Origin: UBA11490 sp045635805
GTDB taxonomy: Bacteria > Bacillota > Clostridia > Christensenellales > UBA1242
DNA: 64,000 nucleotides
Assembly (NCBI GenBank): GCA_045635805.1
Contig: JAZTWI010000001.1
Span: 186,001-250,000, forward strand
Reading direction: 5' to 3'
Positions 41,144 to 48,200 of the stretch are shown here, one piece after another; within the stretch, counting starts at the first letter, position 1, and each line of letters begins with the position of its first letter. Made by a program: the position numbers and the translations under genes. The notes under the pieces were generated by a model. It searched no databases. It was not told the origin of the DNA and saw only the letters and a program-made list of their open reading frames with translations.

Positions 41144-42396
41144 TCGTATTTAATTGTTTGTGTGTATAGGTCAGGGGCAAACTTAGGTATTTGTTTGTCT
41201 TTTCTAAGTAGCATATTGTATACAGCGTTTGCTCTGTCTTCTATACTTGCTAGTTTCTTATATGTTTCGCTAGGGTCTTTTACGACATTGCTATTTCTAA
41301 TGATAATATTAGTATTGGCACTAACAGAAGATAGTAGGTCTTGTTTACCTGCATTAAATGCAAGGACCTTAATAAATGGAAGTTTATCCATTTTATAGAT
41401 TTGAGCGATGATATCTTTGTCTATCTTAAGTAGTAGTCTAAGAACTATTCTTTTTAGTCTAGTAAAGGTATATCTTTTAGTCTTTACAGCAAGTAAAATA
41501 TCTGTAAAGTCCTTGTATTTTTGCGCTTGTTCTATAAATCTATTTTCTATACCTTCGCTAACATCGTAGATATTCTTGATGTCTTCTGGAGAACTAGTCT
41601 TTAATGCATAAGAACATAAATCATTATATAATTGCATATCTGCTAGTCCATATCTATCAATATCTTGCTTGAGTAGGTCGTATGTAAATGAAGGAACTAG
41701 TTTCTTGATTGATTTTACTTTGCCTTTTTGTAGAAGTCTAGTTCTAATAGCAGTTGCACTAGAGTCTTTGCCATTTAGGTCGATTGAATTGTAGTCGCTA
41801 TTGCTTCTAGTTGTAAATACAGGCTCAATCTTACTCTTTGTTTTGTACAGTGCTTTTAGGTACTCTATTGCTAGGATATTATTAGGCTTAGATAGGATAT
41901 TGATAGTCTCAGTGATTTCACTAAATTCTACTTTGTCTTCCTTGATTAATTCTTCGATGGCCTTTTGTCTACTGATAGGTAGGGAATTTCCTTCGCCTAA
42001 GAATTTCTTTAGTTTGTCCTTGTAGTCCTTTGTTTCATTAGAGAAGAACCTTGCGATTTCTTTAAGTAATTCAAAGTTCTCGGTCTCGCAACCAAAGGCA
42101 ATGTGTGTAACATCAGGGAAGGAATTAGCAATCTTTACACCAGCCATAGCGAATACTTCAGCCGAACTACAGCAGTATGCTGTAGGAATTTGAACCACAA
42201 TGTCGGCATTGGCTTCTAGTGCCATTCTGGCTCTTACATATTTATTAGTAATAGCAGGTTCACCCCTTTGTGTAAAGTTTCCTGCTTGTATACACATTAC
42301 TGTATCACAACCACTTAGTTCTTTGGCCTTCTGAATATGATATAGGTGACCATAATGTAGTGGGTTATATTCACAAATTATTGCACAGATTTTCAT
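41134..42396 (-). CDS. tmcAL: tRNA(Met) cytidine acetate ligase TmcAL
   Basis: 420 residues. The nucleotidyltransferase start ICEYNPLHYGHLYHI contains the HxGH motif, followed by QAGNFTQRGEPAITNKY and the middle SATAIRTRLL. TmcAL (YlbM) activates acetate with ATP and makes N4-acetylcytidine at position 34 of elongator tRNA-Met. It lies beside the acetate-forming pta-ackA genes, on the opposite strand. Confidence 0.9.
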   Translation of the reverse strand: MKICAIICEYNPLHYGHLYHIQKAKELSGCDTVMCIQAGNFTQRGEPAITNKYVRARMALEANADIVVQIPTAYCCSSAEVFAMAGVKIANSFPDVTHIAFGCETENFELLKEIARFFSNETKDYKDKLKKFLGEGNSLPISRQKAIEELIKEDKVEFSEITETINILSKPNNILAIEYLKALYKTKSKIEPVFTTRSNSDYNSIDLNGKDSSATAIRTRLLQKGKVKSIKKLVPSFTYDLLKQDIDRYGLADMQLYNDLCSYALKTSSPEDIKNIYDVSEGIENRFIEQAQKYKDFTDILLAVKTKRYTFTRLKRIVLRLLLKIDKDIIAQIYKMDKLPFIKVLAFNAGKQDLLSSVSANTNIIIRNSNVVKDPSETYKKLASIEDRANAVYNMLLRKDKQIPKFAPDLYTQTIKYDKK

Positions 42397-42478
42397 AGTA
42401 ACTCCATTAATTTCTTTACATTTTCTTTATTTTCTAGTAAACTAGCCTAGAGTCAAGAATATGTTAGTGTGATTTAAT

Positions 42479-42532
42479 AAAAAAACACTCTATGAGTGGA
42501 AATATTATACAACATATTTCGCTTTAACACAA
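42479..42532 (-). promoter_or_regulatory. tmcAL promoter with hairpin at the predicted mRNA 5' end
   Basis: On the minus strand: TTGTGT (42532-42527), a 17-bp spacer, TATAAT (42509-42504). About 7 nt on comes CCACTC-ATA-GAGTG followed by seven T residues (to 42479), a terminator-like hairpin within the first 20 nt of the transcript, about 85 nt before the tmcAL ATG. Confidence 0.5.
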
Positions 42533-42550
42533 ATAAATAAAGGAAATTTT

Positions 42551-43546
42551 ATGGGAAAGACAAGTAATATAGAACAAAGATGGCTAGAATCAGCTAGAGA
42601 GCTCAATAAAACTATAGTTCTACCAGAAGCAGGATTTAGTGATAGAGTAACCAAGGCTGGAATAGAGGCTGCAGAACAAAAAATATGTAAAGTTATTCTT
42701 CTTGTGAGTGACGATAAAGAATTAGAGAGCTATAATATTGTAGAAAACGACTATCTAAAAGTTATCAATGTTAAAACGCACGAGTGTAGAGAAATGTTAG
42801 TATCTGCTCTTTATGAAAAGAGAAAAGAGAAAGGTTTAGATATGGCAGGGGCAAATAAACTAATTGATAACCCTGTATACTTTGGAACAATGATGGTAGA
42901 TTTATCTCTAGCAGATGGACTAGTTGCTGGTGCTGAGATTGCTACAGCAGAGACATTTAAACCTGCTTTCCAGATTATTAAAGGTAAAACTAAAGAGACC
43001 AAAATTTCTAGTTTCTTTGTAATGGTTAGAGAGTATGAAGGCGAAGAGCAAGTATACTTACTTAGCGACTGTGGTGTAAATATTGACCCAACTCTAGATG
43101 AAGTAGTTGAGATTGCTAAATTTACCGCAGAGTCTGCTAGAACTATCGGCTTTATCAAAGAGCCAAAGGTAGCACTTCTATCTTATTCTACTAAGGGTAG
43201 TGCAGATGGTGAAGATGCAGAAAAAATGAGAAAAGCAAAAGAAATACTAGATACAATGGAAACAGACTTTGTATACGATGGTGAGATGCAATTAGACTGT
43301 GCTATTGTTCCATCAGTAGCAGCATTAAAAGCACCAAATAGCCCTATAAAGGGTGATGCTAATGTATTTGTATTCCCAAATCTATCTGCTGGTAATATTG
43401 GTTACAAATTAATGCAGAGATTTGGTGGGTTCAAGGCTTATGGTCCTATCGCTCAAGGTATGAGAAAGCCTATCAATGATGTTAGCCGTGGTGCAACAGT
43501 TAATGATATTGTTCAAGCAATCGCAATCACAGTATTGCAGGATTAA
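42551..43546 (+). CDS. pta: Phosphate acetyltransferase
   Basis: 331 residues, the short catalytic form. Signatures: TIVLPEAGFSDRVTKAG, ADGLVAGAEIATAETFKPAFQ, VALLSYSTKGSA, and the C-terminal ANVFVFPNLSAGNIGYK with RFGGFKAYGPIAQGM. It converts acetyl-CoA and phosphate to acetyl phosphate. AckA follows 19 nt later, giving the acetate/ATP branch of fermentation. Confidence 0.95.
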   Translation: MGKTSNIEQRWLESARELNKTIVLPEAGFSDRVTKAGIEAAEQKICKVILLVSDDKELESYNIVENDYLKVINVKTHECREMLVSALYEKRKEKGLDMAGANKLIDNPVYFGTMMVDLSLADGLVAGAEIATAETFKPAFQIIKGKTKETKISSFFVMVREYEGEEQVYLLSDCGVNIDPTLDEVVEIAKFTAESARTIGFIKEPKVALLSYSTKGSADGEDAEKMRKAKEILDTMETDFVYDGEMQLDCAIVPSVAALKAPNSPIKGDANVFVFPNLSAGNIGYKLMQRFGGFKAYGPIAQGMRKPINDVSRGATVNDIVQAIAITVLQD

Positions 43547-43565
43547 TATATTTAGGAGAAAAACA

Positions 43566-44768
43566 ATGAAGGTATTAGTTATAAACGCAGGTAGCAGTTC
43601 TTTAAAATTCCAATTGATTGATATGGAGAATAAATCTGTTATCGCTAAAGGTAATGTAGAGAGAATTAATGAAGGTGCATCTTTCTTAAAGTATAAAGCA
43701 AAAGGTCAAGAGACTAAATATGATAAAGATATCAAGAACCACGCACAAGCTCTAGAGCTAGTTATTGAGAAATTACTAGATGAGAACGTAGGTGTTGTTA
43801 GTAGTCTAGACGAAATCGGTGCATTTGGTCATAGAGTAGTAAACGTAGGTGAAGAGTACTTTGATAGTACACTAGTTACTCCAGAAGTTCTAGAAGATTT
43901 CCGTCACAAAGTGGATTTTTCTCCACTTCACGTTCCAGGAGCAATTGCAGGTATTGAAGGAGCTATGGCTACTTGTCCAGGAAAGCCAAATGTAGCAGTA
44001 TTTGATATTGGTTTCCATAAGTCAATTCCAGAATATGTATATAGATATGCTATTCCAAAAAGATATTATGATGATTACAAAATCAGAAGATATGGTGCTC
44101 ACGGAACTAGTCACTATTTCGTAACACAGAAATGTGCAGAGATTTTAGGTAAGAGACCAGAAGATGTTAATATCGTTACATGTCATATCGGTAGTGGTGC
44201 TAGTATTACTGCTGTTAAAAATGGTAAAAGTTTCGATACATCTATGGGATTCACTCCACTAGAAGGAATTATGATGAATACTAGATGTGGAGATATTGAC
44301 CCAGCTGTTGTAGAGTATATCTGCAATAAAGAAGGCAAAACTGCTAGTGAAGTAGTAAGAATGTTTAATAAAGAGAGTGGACTACTTGGAGCTATCGGTA
44401 CAGGTATGGCTGATATGAGAGATATCACTGCAAATTTATCTGACCCTAATGTAAAAATGGCATTTGATATGTACTGCCATAGAATTAAAAAATACATCTG
44501 TGGTTACATCGGAGTACTTGGTGGTGTAGACGCTATCGTATTTACTGCAGGTTGTGGTGAGCATACTCCAGAACTTAGAGAAGCGGTTACAGAAAATCTT
44601 GGCTTTATGGGTATATCTGTTGATACAGAGAAAAATAACAACGCTCCTAGGGGTGAGATTGCTGATATTAGTTCTGTTGATTCAAAAGTTAAAGTATTCA
44701 TTATTCCTACCGATGAAGAAATGGTAATTGCAGAAGAAACAGTAAAAACAATAAATAATTTGAAATAA
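43566..44768 (+). CDS. ackA: Acetate kinase
   Basis: 400 residues. VLVINAGSSSLKFQLIDM at the N-terminus, GHRVVNVGE, AVFDIGFHKSIPEY, GAHGTSHYFVTQK, and IVTCHIGSGASI are the ASKHA-family acetate kinase signatures. It makes ATP and acetate from acetyl phosphate. The start at 43566 follows AGGAGA; longer frames run back into pta. Confidence 0.96.
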   Translation: MKVLVINAGSSSLKFQLIDMENKSVIAKGNVERINEGASFLKYKAKGQETKYDKDIKNHAQALELVIEKLLDENVGVVSSLDEIGAFGHRVVNVGEEYFDSTLVTPEVLEDFRHKVDFSPLHVPGAIAGIEGAMATCPGKPNVAVFDIGFHKSIPEYVYRYAIPKRYYDDYKIRRYGAHGTSHYFVTQKCAEILGKRPEDVNIVTCHIGSGASITAVKNGKSFDTSMGFTPLEGIMMNTRCGDIDPAVVEYICNKEGKTASEVVRMFNKESGLLGAIGTGMADMRDITANLSDPNVKMAFDMYCHRIKKYICGYIGVLGGVDAIVFTAGCGEHTPELREAVTENLGFMGISVDTEKNNNAPRGEIADISSVDSKVKVFIIPTDEEMVIAEETVKTINNLK

Positions 44769-44783
44769 TTTGATAAATACTAA

Positions 44784-44812
44784 TTGACAAATGAAGTTTT
44801 TTAGCATATAAT
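44784..44812 (+). promoter_or_regulatory. Consensus promoter of rpmF
   Basis: TTGACA, 17-bp spacer, TATAAT: a perfect housekeeping promoter, as expected for a ribosomal protein gene. Confidence 0.85.
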
Positions 44813-44843
44813 AGCATAGCAAAATGAAGTTAGGAGGTGCAGT

Positions 44844-45044
44844 ATGGCTATCGTACCAAAGGGTAAAGTTTCAAAAGCAAGGCGTAATTCCAGAAAAGCA
44901 AATTGGAAAATTTCAACACCTTCTATTGTTGAATGTCCACATTGTCACGAAATGAAAGCAAACCACAGAGTATGTAAGAAATGTGGTTACTACGACGGTG
45001 AACAAAAAGTAGTTGTAGAGAAAGAAAAGAAAGAAACTAAGTAA
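44844..45044 (+). CDS. rpmF: Ribosomal protein bL32
   Basis: 66 residues: MAIVPKGKVSKARRNSRKANW, then a complete zinc ribbon CPHC...CKKC (zinc-binding C+ form) and a Lys/Glu tail. Ribosome site AGGAGGTG. The DUF177 gene that usually precedes rpmF is absent; ackA is directly upstream and rpmF has its own promoter and terminator. Confidence 0.95.
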   Translation: MAIVPKGKVSKARRNSRKANWKISTPSIVECPHCHEMKANHRVCKKCGYYDGEQKVVVEKEKKETK

Positions 45045-45064
45045 TTTATAGTTTTTGGATTTAT

Positions 45065-45094
45065 AAAATACAGGATTTATCCTGTATTTTTTTT
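45065..45094 (+). terminator. Terminator of rpmF
   Basis: ATACAGGAT-TT-ATCCTGTAT followed by T residues. Confidence 0.9.
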
Positions 45095-45105
45095 ATATTT
45101 GGGTA

Positions 45106-45134
45106 TTGAAATATGTGTAGTGCTATGATATAAT
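45106..45134 (+). promoter_or_regulatory. Promoter of 45162 gene
   Basis: TTGAAA, 17-bp spacer, TATAAT; same two boxes and spacing as the promoter at 45800. Confidence 0.75.
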
Positions 45135-45161
45135 CAAGAAATGTATTAGGGGAATAGTATT

Positions 45162-45710
45162 ATGAGAAATGGTAAAATGACTTATGAGGAGTTTGAGTCT
45201 TTATTAAAAAAGATTAAAAAATCGAAAAGACCAGATATTATGGAATATCTAGATAGAATAAAGACCGAGTCAAGAGTTCAATACAAAGAAGACAATGATA
45301 ATGATGCAAATTTAATAGAAGCAACAGAAGATATATTTAAAAAAGAAGATTTTGCTCTTGAGCATGTTATGGCTAGTTCAATAGTGTCTACAGGAATGAC
45401 TTTAGCTGTTGGTGCATTATCTATGGCAATTGCTCCAGCGGTGGCTGTATTTAGTCATGATTCTGCTAGGGAATATATGAAAACAGTTGGTTCTGCAGCA
45501 GGTGGATTACTAGGTGGTCAAGTTGCTATTTCTATACTTGCAACTAAATTTCATCAAGCGTGCGCAAATTATCAATTAAAGAAAGAACTAAAGAATCATC
45601 TTAAGACTAAATTTTCAAATCAAGTGAAAAGAGATGTTGATAGGTTAGAACTAAGAGAAGTTCCGGACTGCGGACTAAGATTGGTAGAAGAGAAAGACTT
45701 TATTGCTTAA
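45162..45710 (+). CDS. Unknown protein with glycine/alanine-rich hydrophobic core (paralog A)
   Basis: 182 residues. An acidic/basic helical N-terminus (MTYEEFESLLKKIKK) precedes a hydrophobic Gly/Ala/Ser-rich centre, IVSTGMTLAVGALSMAIAP (about 72-90) and SAAGGLLGGQVAISIL (about 111-126), and a basic C-terminal helix. The central VST..T.A..GALS pattern recurs in the next gene. The centre resembles glycine-zipper membrane segments. No signal peptide. It sits with its partner between rpmF and plsX, where these genes normally adjoin. Confidence 0.65.
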   Translation: MRNGKMTYEEFESLLKKIKKSKRPDIMEYLDRIKTESRVQYKEDNDNDANLIEATEDIFKKEDFALEHVMASSIVSTGMTLAVGALSMAIAPAVAVFSHDSAREYMKTVGSAAGGLLGGQVAISILATKFHQACANYQLKKELKNHLKTKFSNQVKRDVDRLELREVPDCGLRLVEEKDFIA

Positions 45711-45742
45711 TTATTAAAATATATAGTGTTATGCAAACATAT

Positions 45743-45772
45743 AAAAAGCCAGGTATTTTACTTGGTTTTTTT
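45743..45772 (+). terminator. Terminator
   Basis: CCAGGTA-TTT-TACTTGG (one wobble) with T-run. Confidence 0.75.
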
Positions 45773-45799
45773 AAGGTCTAATTAATTTTAGGATAGGTA

Positions 45800-45828
45800 T
45801 TGAAATCGCATATAAAATATGTTATAAT
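45800..45828 (+). promoter_or_regulatory. Promoter of 45864 gene
   Basis: TTGAAA, 17-bp spacer, TATAAT. Confidence 0.75.
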
Positions 45829-45863
45829 ATTTGTATACCAAACGAGAAAGGAGAGGTATAAAA

Positions 45864-46271
45864 ATGAAAAATTATGAAGAATTATTAAAACACGCAAGGG
45901 AAACACAGATGGCTCAAAGTAAGTTAGGTCAACCTGCTAAAGAAGAGTCTAAGTTTATAGATTGTGTTCAAACTATGGATATATTAGAGAAAAGAGAGAA
46001 GACTAATTTAGAGGGTGCATATGTTTCAACATTAGTTACTGAGGCTATTGCTACAGGTGCATTATCTTTAGGTACTGCTGCTACCACTGGTAGTCTAGGT
46101 AGTGCTTTAGGTGTATTTACTCTAGGATTAGCAACTATGGGTGCTACTAGTACTTATAAAGCAATTAAGGACTATTTAATCTCTAAGAAGTACCAAAAAG
46201 AAAGAAACGGCCTTGCGTCACAGTATCAGGCTTACCTAGATTCTAGAGAAGAACCTGACTTTACTAAATAA
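45864..46271 (+). CDS. Unknown protein with glycine/alanine-rich hydrophobic core (paralog B)
   Basis: 135 residues. N-terminal helix MKNYEELLKHARE, then a long Gly/Ala/Thr/Ser hydrophobic stretch from YVSTLVTEAIATGALSLG to LGLATMGATS (about 52-98) and a basic helical C-terminus. It shares layout and the VST..T.A..GALS pattern with the gene just upstream. The ATG at 45864 follows GGAGAGG. It is separately promoted and terminated. Function unknown; a membrane-inserting or oligomerising peptide is possible. Confidence 0.65.
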   Translation: MKNYEELLKHARETQMAQSKLGQPAKEESKFIDCVQTMDILEKREKTNLEGAYVSTLVTEAIATGALSLGTAATTGSLGSALGVFTLGLATMGATSTYKAIKDYLISKKYQKERNGLASQYQAYLDSREEPDFTK

Positions 46272-46290
46272 AAAATTAATAAGATTATAG

Positions 46291-46322
46291 TACCATAAAC
46301 TAGTTTTATGGTATTTTTTTTG
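46291..46322 (+). terminator. Terminator
   Basis: TACCATAAAC-TA-GTTTTATGGTA followed by eight T residues. Confidence 0.85.
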
Positions 46323-46338
46323 TTCCGTGGCTATTTTC

Positions 46339-46367
46339 TTGATAAAAATGACTTTTGGGTGTATACT
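46339..46367 (+). promoter_or_regulatory. Promoter of plsX-rnc
   Basis: TTGATA, 17-bp spacer, TATACT. Confidence 0.75.
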
Positions 46368-46398
46368 ATAATGTGATTAATTAGAATTAGGAGATACT

Positions 46399-47421
46399 AT
46401 GGTAAAGATAGTAATTGATGGATTTGGTGGAGATAACGCTCCTTTTGAGATTGTAAAAGGTGCTGTTGCTGCTATTAATGCAAATAATGATATTCATATT
46501 GTAATAACCGGCAAAGAAGGTATTTTAAGAGAAGAATTTGATAAGTATTCTTATAATAAAGAGCAGGTTACTATAATAAATGCAGAGTCTGTAATTACTA
46601 ATGATGATGTTCCAACCACAGCAATTAGGACTAAAAGAGATAGTTCCCTAGTTGTTGCTTTTGATTATGCTAGAGAAAATGATGATTGTGTTGGTGTTAT
46701 CAGTGCGGGTTCTACTGGTGCTGTGCTTACAGGTGCATTTATGAAATGTGGCAGACTAAAGGGGATACATAGACCAGCACTTTGTCCTGTTTTTCCAACT
46801 AGAAAGGGTAGTTTGGTTTGTATCTGCGATAGTGGTGCAAATATGGACTGTAAACCAGAGTATCTAGAGCAATTTGCTTTGATGGGCTCAGCATATTTAA
46901 AGACACTAGGAGTAGAGAATCCAAGGGTTGCTCAATTAAATGTTGGTACAGAAGACCATAAGGGAGACGCTAGAGCAAAAGAATCTTTTGAACTCCTAAA
47001 AAATTTAGGAGATAGAATAAATTTTGTTGGTAATATGGAAGCAAGAGACTTACTTTCTGGAGATTACGACTTAATAGTTACAGATGGTTTTGCAGGAAAC
47101 GTTCTTCTTAAGAGTACCGAAGGTGCAGTAAAAAATCTTCTTGGGATGTTAAAAGATGAGATTAAGTCTAGTTTTATATCAAAAATCGGTGCACTATTTA
47201 TGAAAAAGTCTTTCGGTAATTTAAAGAAAAAGATGGACTATAATAAGTATGGTGGCGCAGTACTTCTAGGCTGTAAGAAATTGATTGTTAAATGCCACGG
47301 TAGTAGTAAAGATACTAGTATTATGGCGGCAATAGACCAGGTATATAAGATGAGCAAAGGTAATCTAGTAGAGAATATCTCTAATAACTTAGGTGTAATG
47401 GGAATTGAAGAAAATGAGTAA
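46399..47421 (+). CDS. plsX: Phosphate acyltransferase PlsX
   Basis: 340 residues. IVIDGFGGDNAPFEIVKGA, VISAGSTGAVLTGAF, CPVFPTRKGS, and VTDGFAGNVLLKSTEG are PlsX hallmarks. It makes acyl phosphate from acyl-ACP for phospholipid synthesis. The usual acpP gene between plsX and rnc is missing; rnc begins inside the last codons of plsX. Confidence 0.94.
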   Translation: MVKIVIDGFGGDNAPFEIVKGAVAAINANNDIHIVITGKEGILREEFDKYSYNKEQVTIINAESVITNDDVPTTAIRTKRDSSLVVAFDYARENDDCVGVISAGSTGAVLTGAFMKCGRLKGIHRPALCPVFPTRKGSLVCICDSGANMDCKPEYLEQFALMGSAYLKTLGVENPRVAQLNVGTEDHKGDARAKESFELLKNLGDRINFVGNMEARDLLSGDYDLIVTDGFAGNVLLKSTEGAVKNLLGMLKDEIKSSFISKIGALFMKKSFGNLKKKMDYNKYGGAVLLGCKKLIVKCHGSSKDTSIMAAIDQVYKMSKGNLVENISNNLGVMGIEENE

Positions 47422-48076
47422 TTTAGAGAACTTACAGAAAGACATTGGTTATAGGTTTAATGATATTTCTTTACTTGAGACTGCTATAACTCATATTAGT
47501 TATGCTAGAGAGAATAGTGTGGAAAGTTACGAGAGATTGGAGTTCTTGGGCGACGCAGTTCTAGAGATGATTGTGACTGATGTTATTTATAGAAATTACA
47601 ATCTTCCAGCAGGTAAGTCTTCTAAGTTTAGAGCTGGTCTAGTATCAACTGAAAATCTATGTAATATAGCCATAAAATTAGGATTGCATAATATTATAAA
47701 GAAGTCAAAATCTCTGTCACAAATTAGCAAGAAAACAACAGCAGATTTATTTGAGAGTTTGCTAGGAGCTGTGTATCTAGATGGTGGCATAGATGCTGTT
47801 ATTAAGGTTATAGATGAGTTTGTTATAATCGACAAAGATAACCTAGACACACACTTAAATAGTTGTGAAGATGCCAAGACTTCTCTGCAAGAGTTGCTTC
47901 AAGCAGTAGGGCAGACATTTGAGTATAAACTTATCAAATCAGTTGGTATGGACCACGAAAAGACCTTTGAAGTGGAACTTATCATTGATGGAAAATCGGT
48001 AAGTACAGGTAGGTCTACTAGCATACAGTCTGCCGAAGAAATGGCGGCAAGTCAGTATCTAAAATCAATTAAGTAA
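47414..48076 (+). CDS. rnc: Ribonuclease III
   Basis: 220 residues. Catalytic motif ERLEFLGDAVLEMIVTD (about 36-52) and a second acidic site in DLFESLLGAVYLDGG; double-stranded RNA-binding domain from about residue 150 (DAKTSLQELLQAVG to SAEEMAASQYL). Processes rRNA precursors and structured RNA. ATG 47414 overlaps the plsX stop by 8 nt; the ribosome site is weak, consistent with coupling. Confidence 0.93.
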   Translation: MSNLENLQKDIGYRFNDISLLETAITHISYARENSVESYERLEFLGDAVLEMIVTDVIYRNYNLPAGKSSKFRAGLVSTENLCNIAIKLGLHNIIKKSKSLSQISKKTTADLFESLLGAVYLDGGIDAVIKVIDEFVIIDKDNLDTHLNSCEDAKTSLQELLQAVGQTFEYKLIKSVGMDHEKTFEVELIIDGKSVSTGRSTSIQSAEEMAASQYLKSIK

Positions 48077-48081
48077 AATAT

Positions 48082-48110
48082 GGGGCATATCGGCAGATAT
48101 GCTCTTTTTT
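48082..48110 (+). terminator. Terminator of plsX-rnc
   Basis: GGGCATATC-GGCA-GATATGCTC (one wobble) with T-run. Confidence 0.88.
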
Positions 48111-48140
48111 AATATTATTTTATAATATTAATTACTTTGT

Positions 48141-48169
48141 TTGTGTTTTGGGTGAAAATTTGTTAAAAT
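48141..48169 (+). promoter_or_regulatory. Promoter of smc-ftsY
   Basis: TTGTGT, 17-bp spacer, TAAAAT. Confidence 0.6.
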
Positions 48170-48200
48170 ACTAAGTGCAATAATTTTTTTGGAGTTAGAA

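Noticed and set aside
45162..46271. Toxin-antitoxin pair for the two glycine-rich proteins
   Set aside because: Each has its own promoter and terminator and they look like paralogs, whereas toxin-antitoxin partners are co-transcribed and dissimilar.
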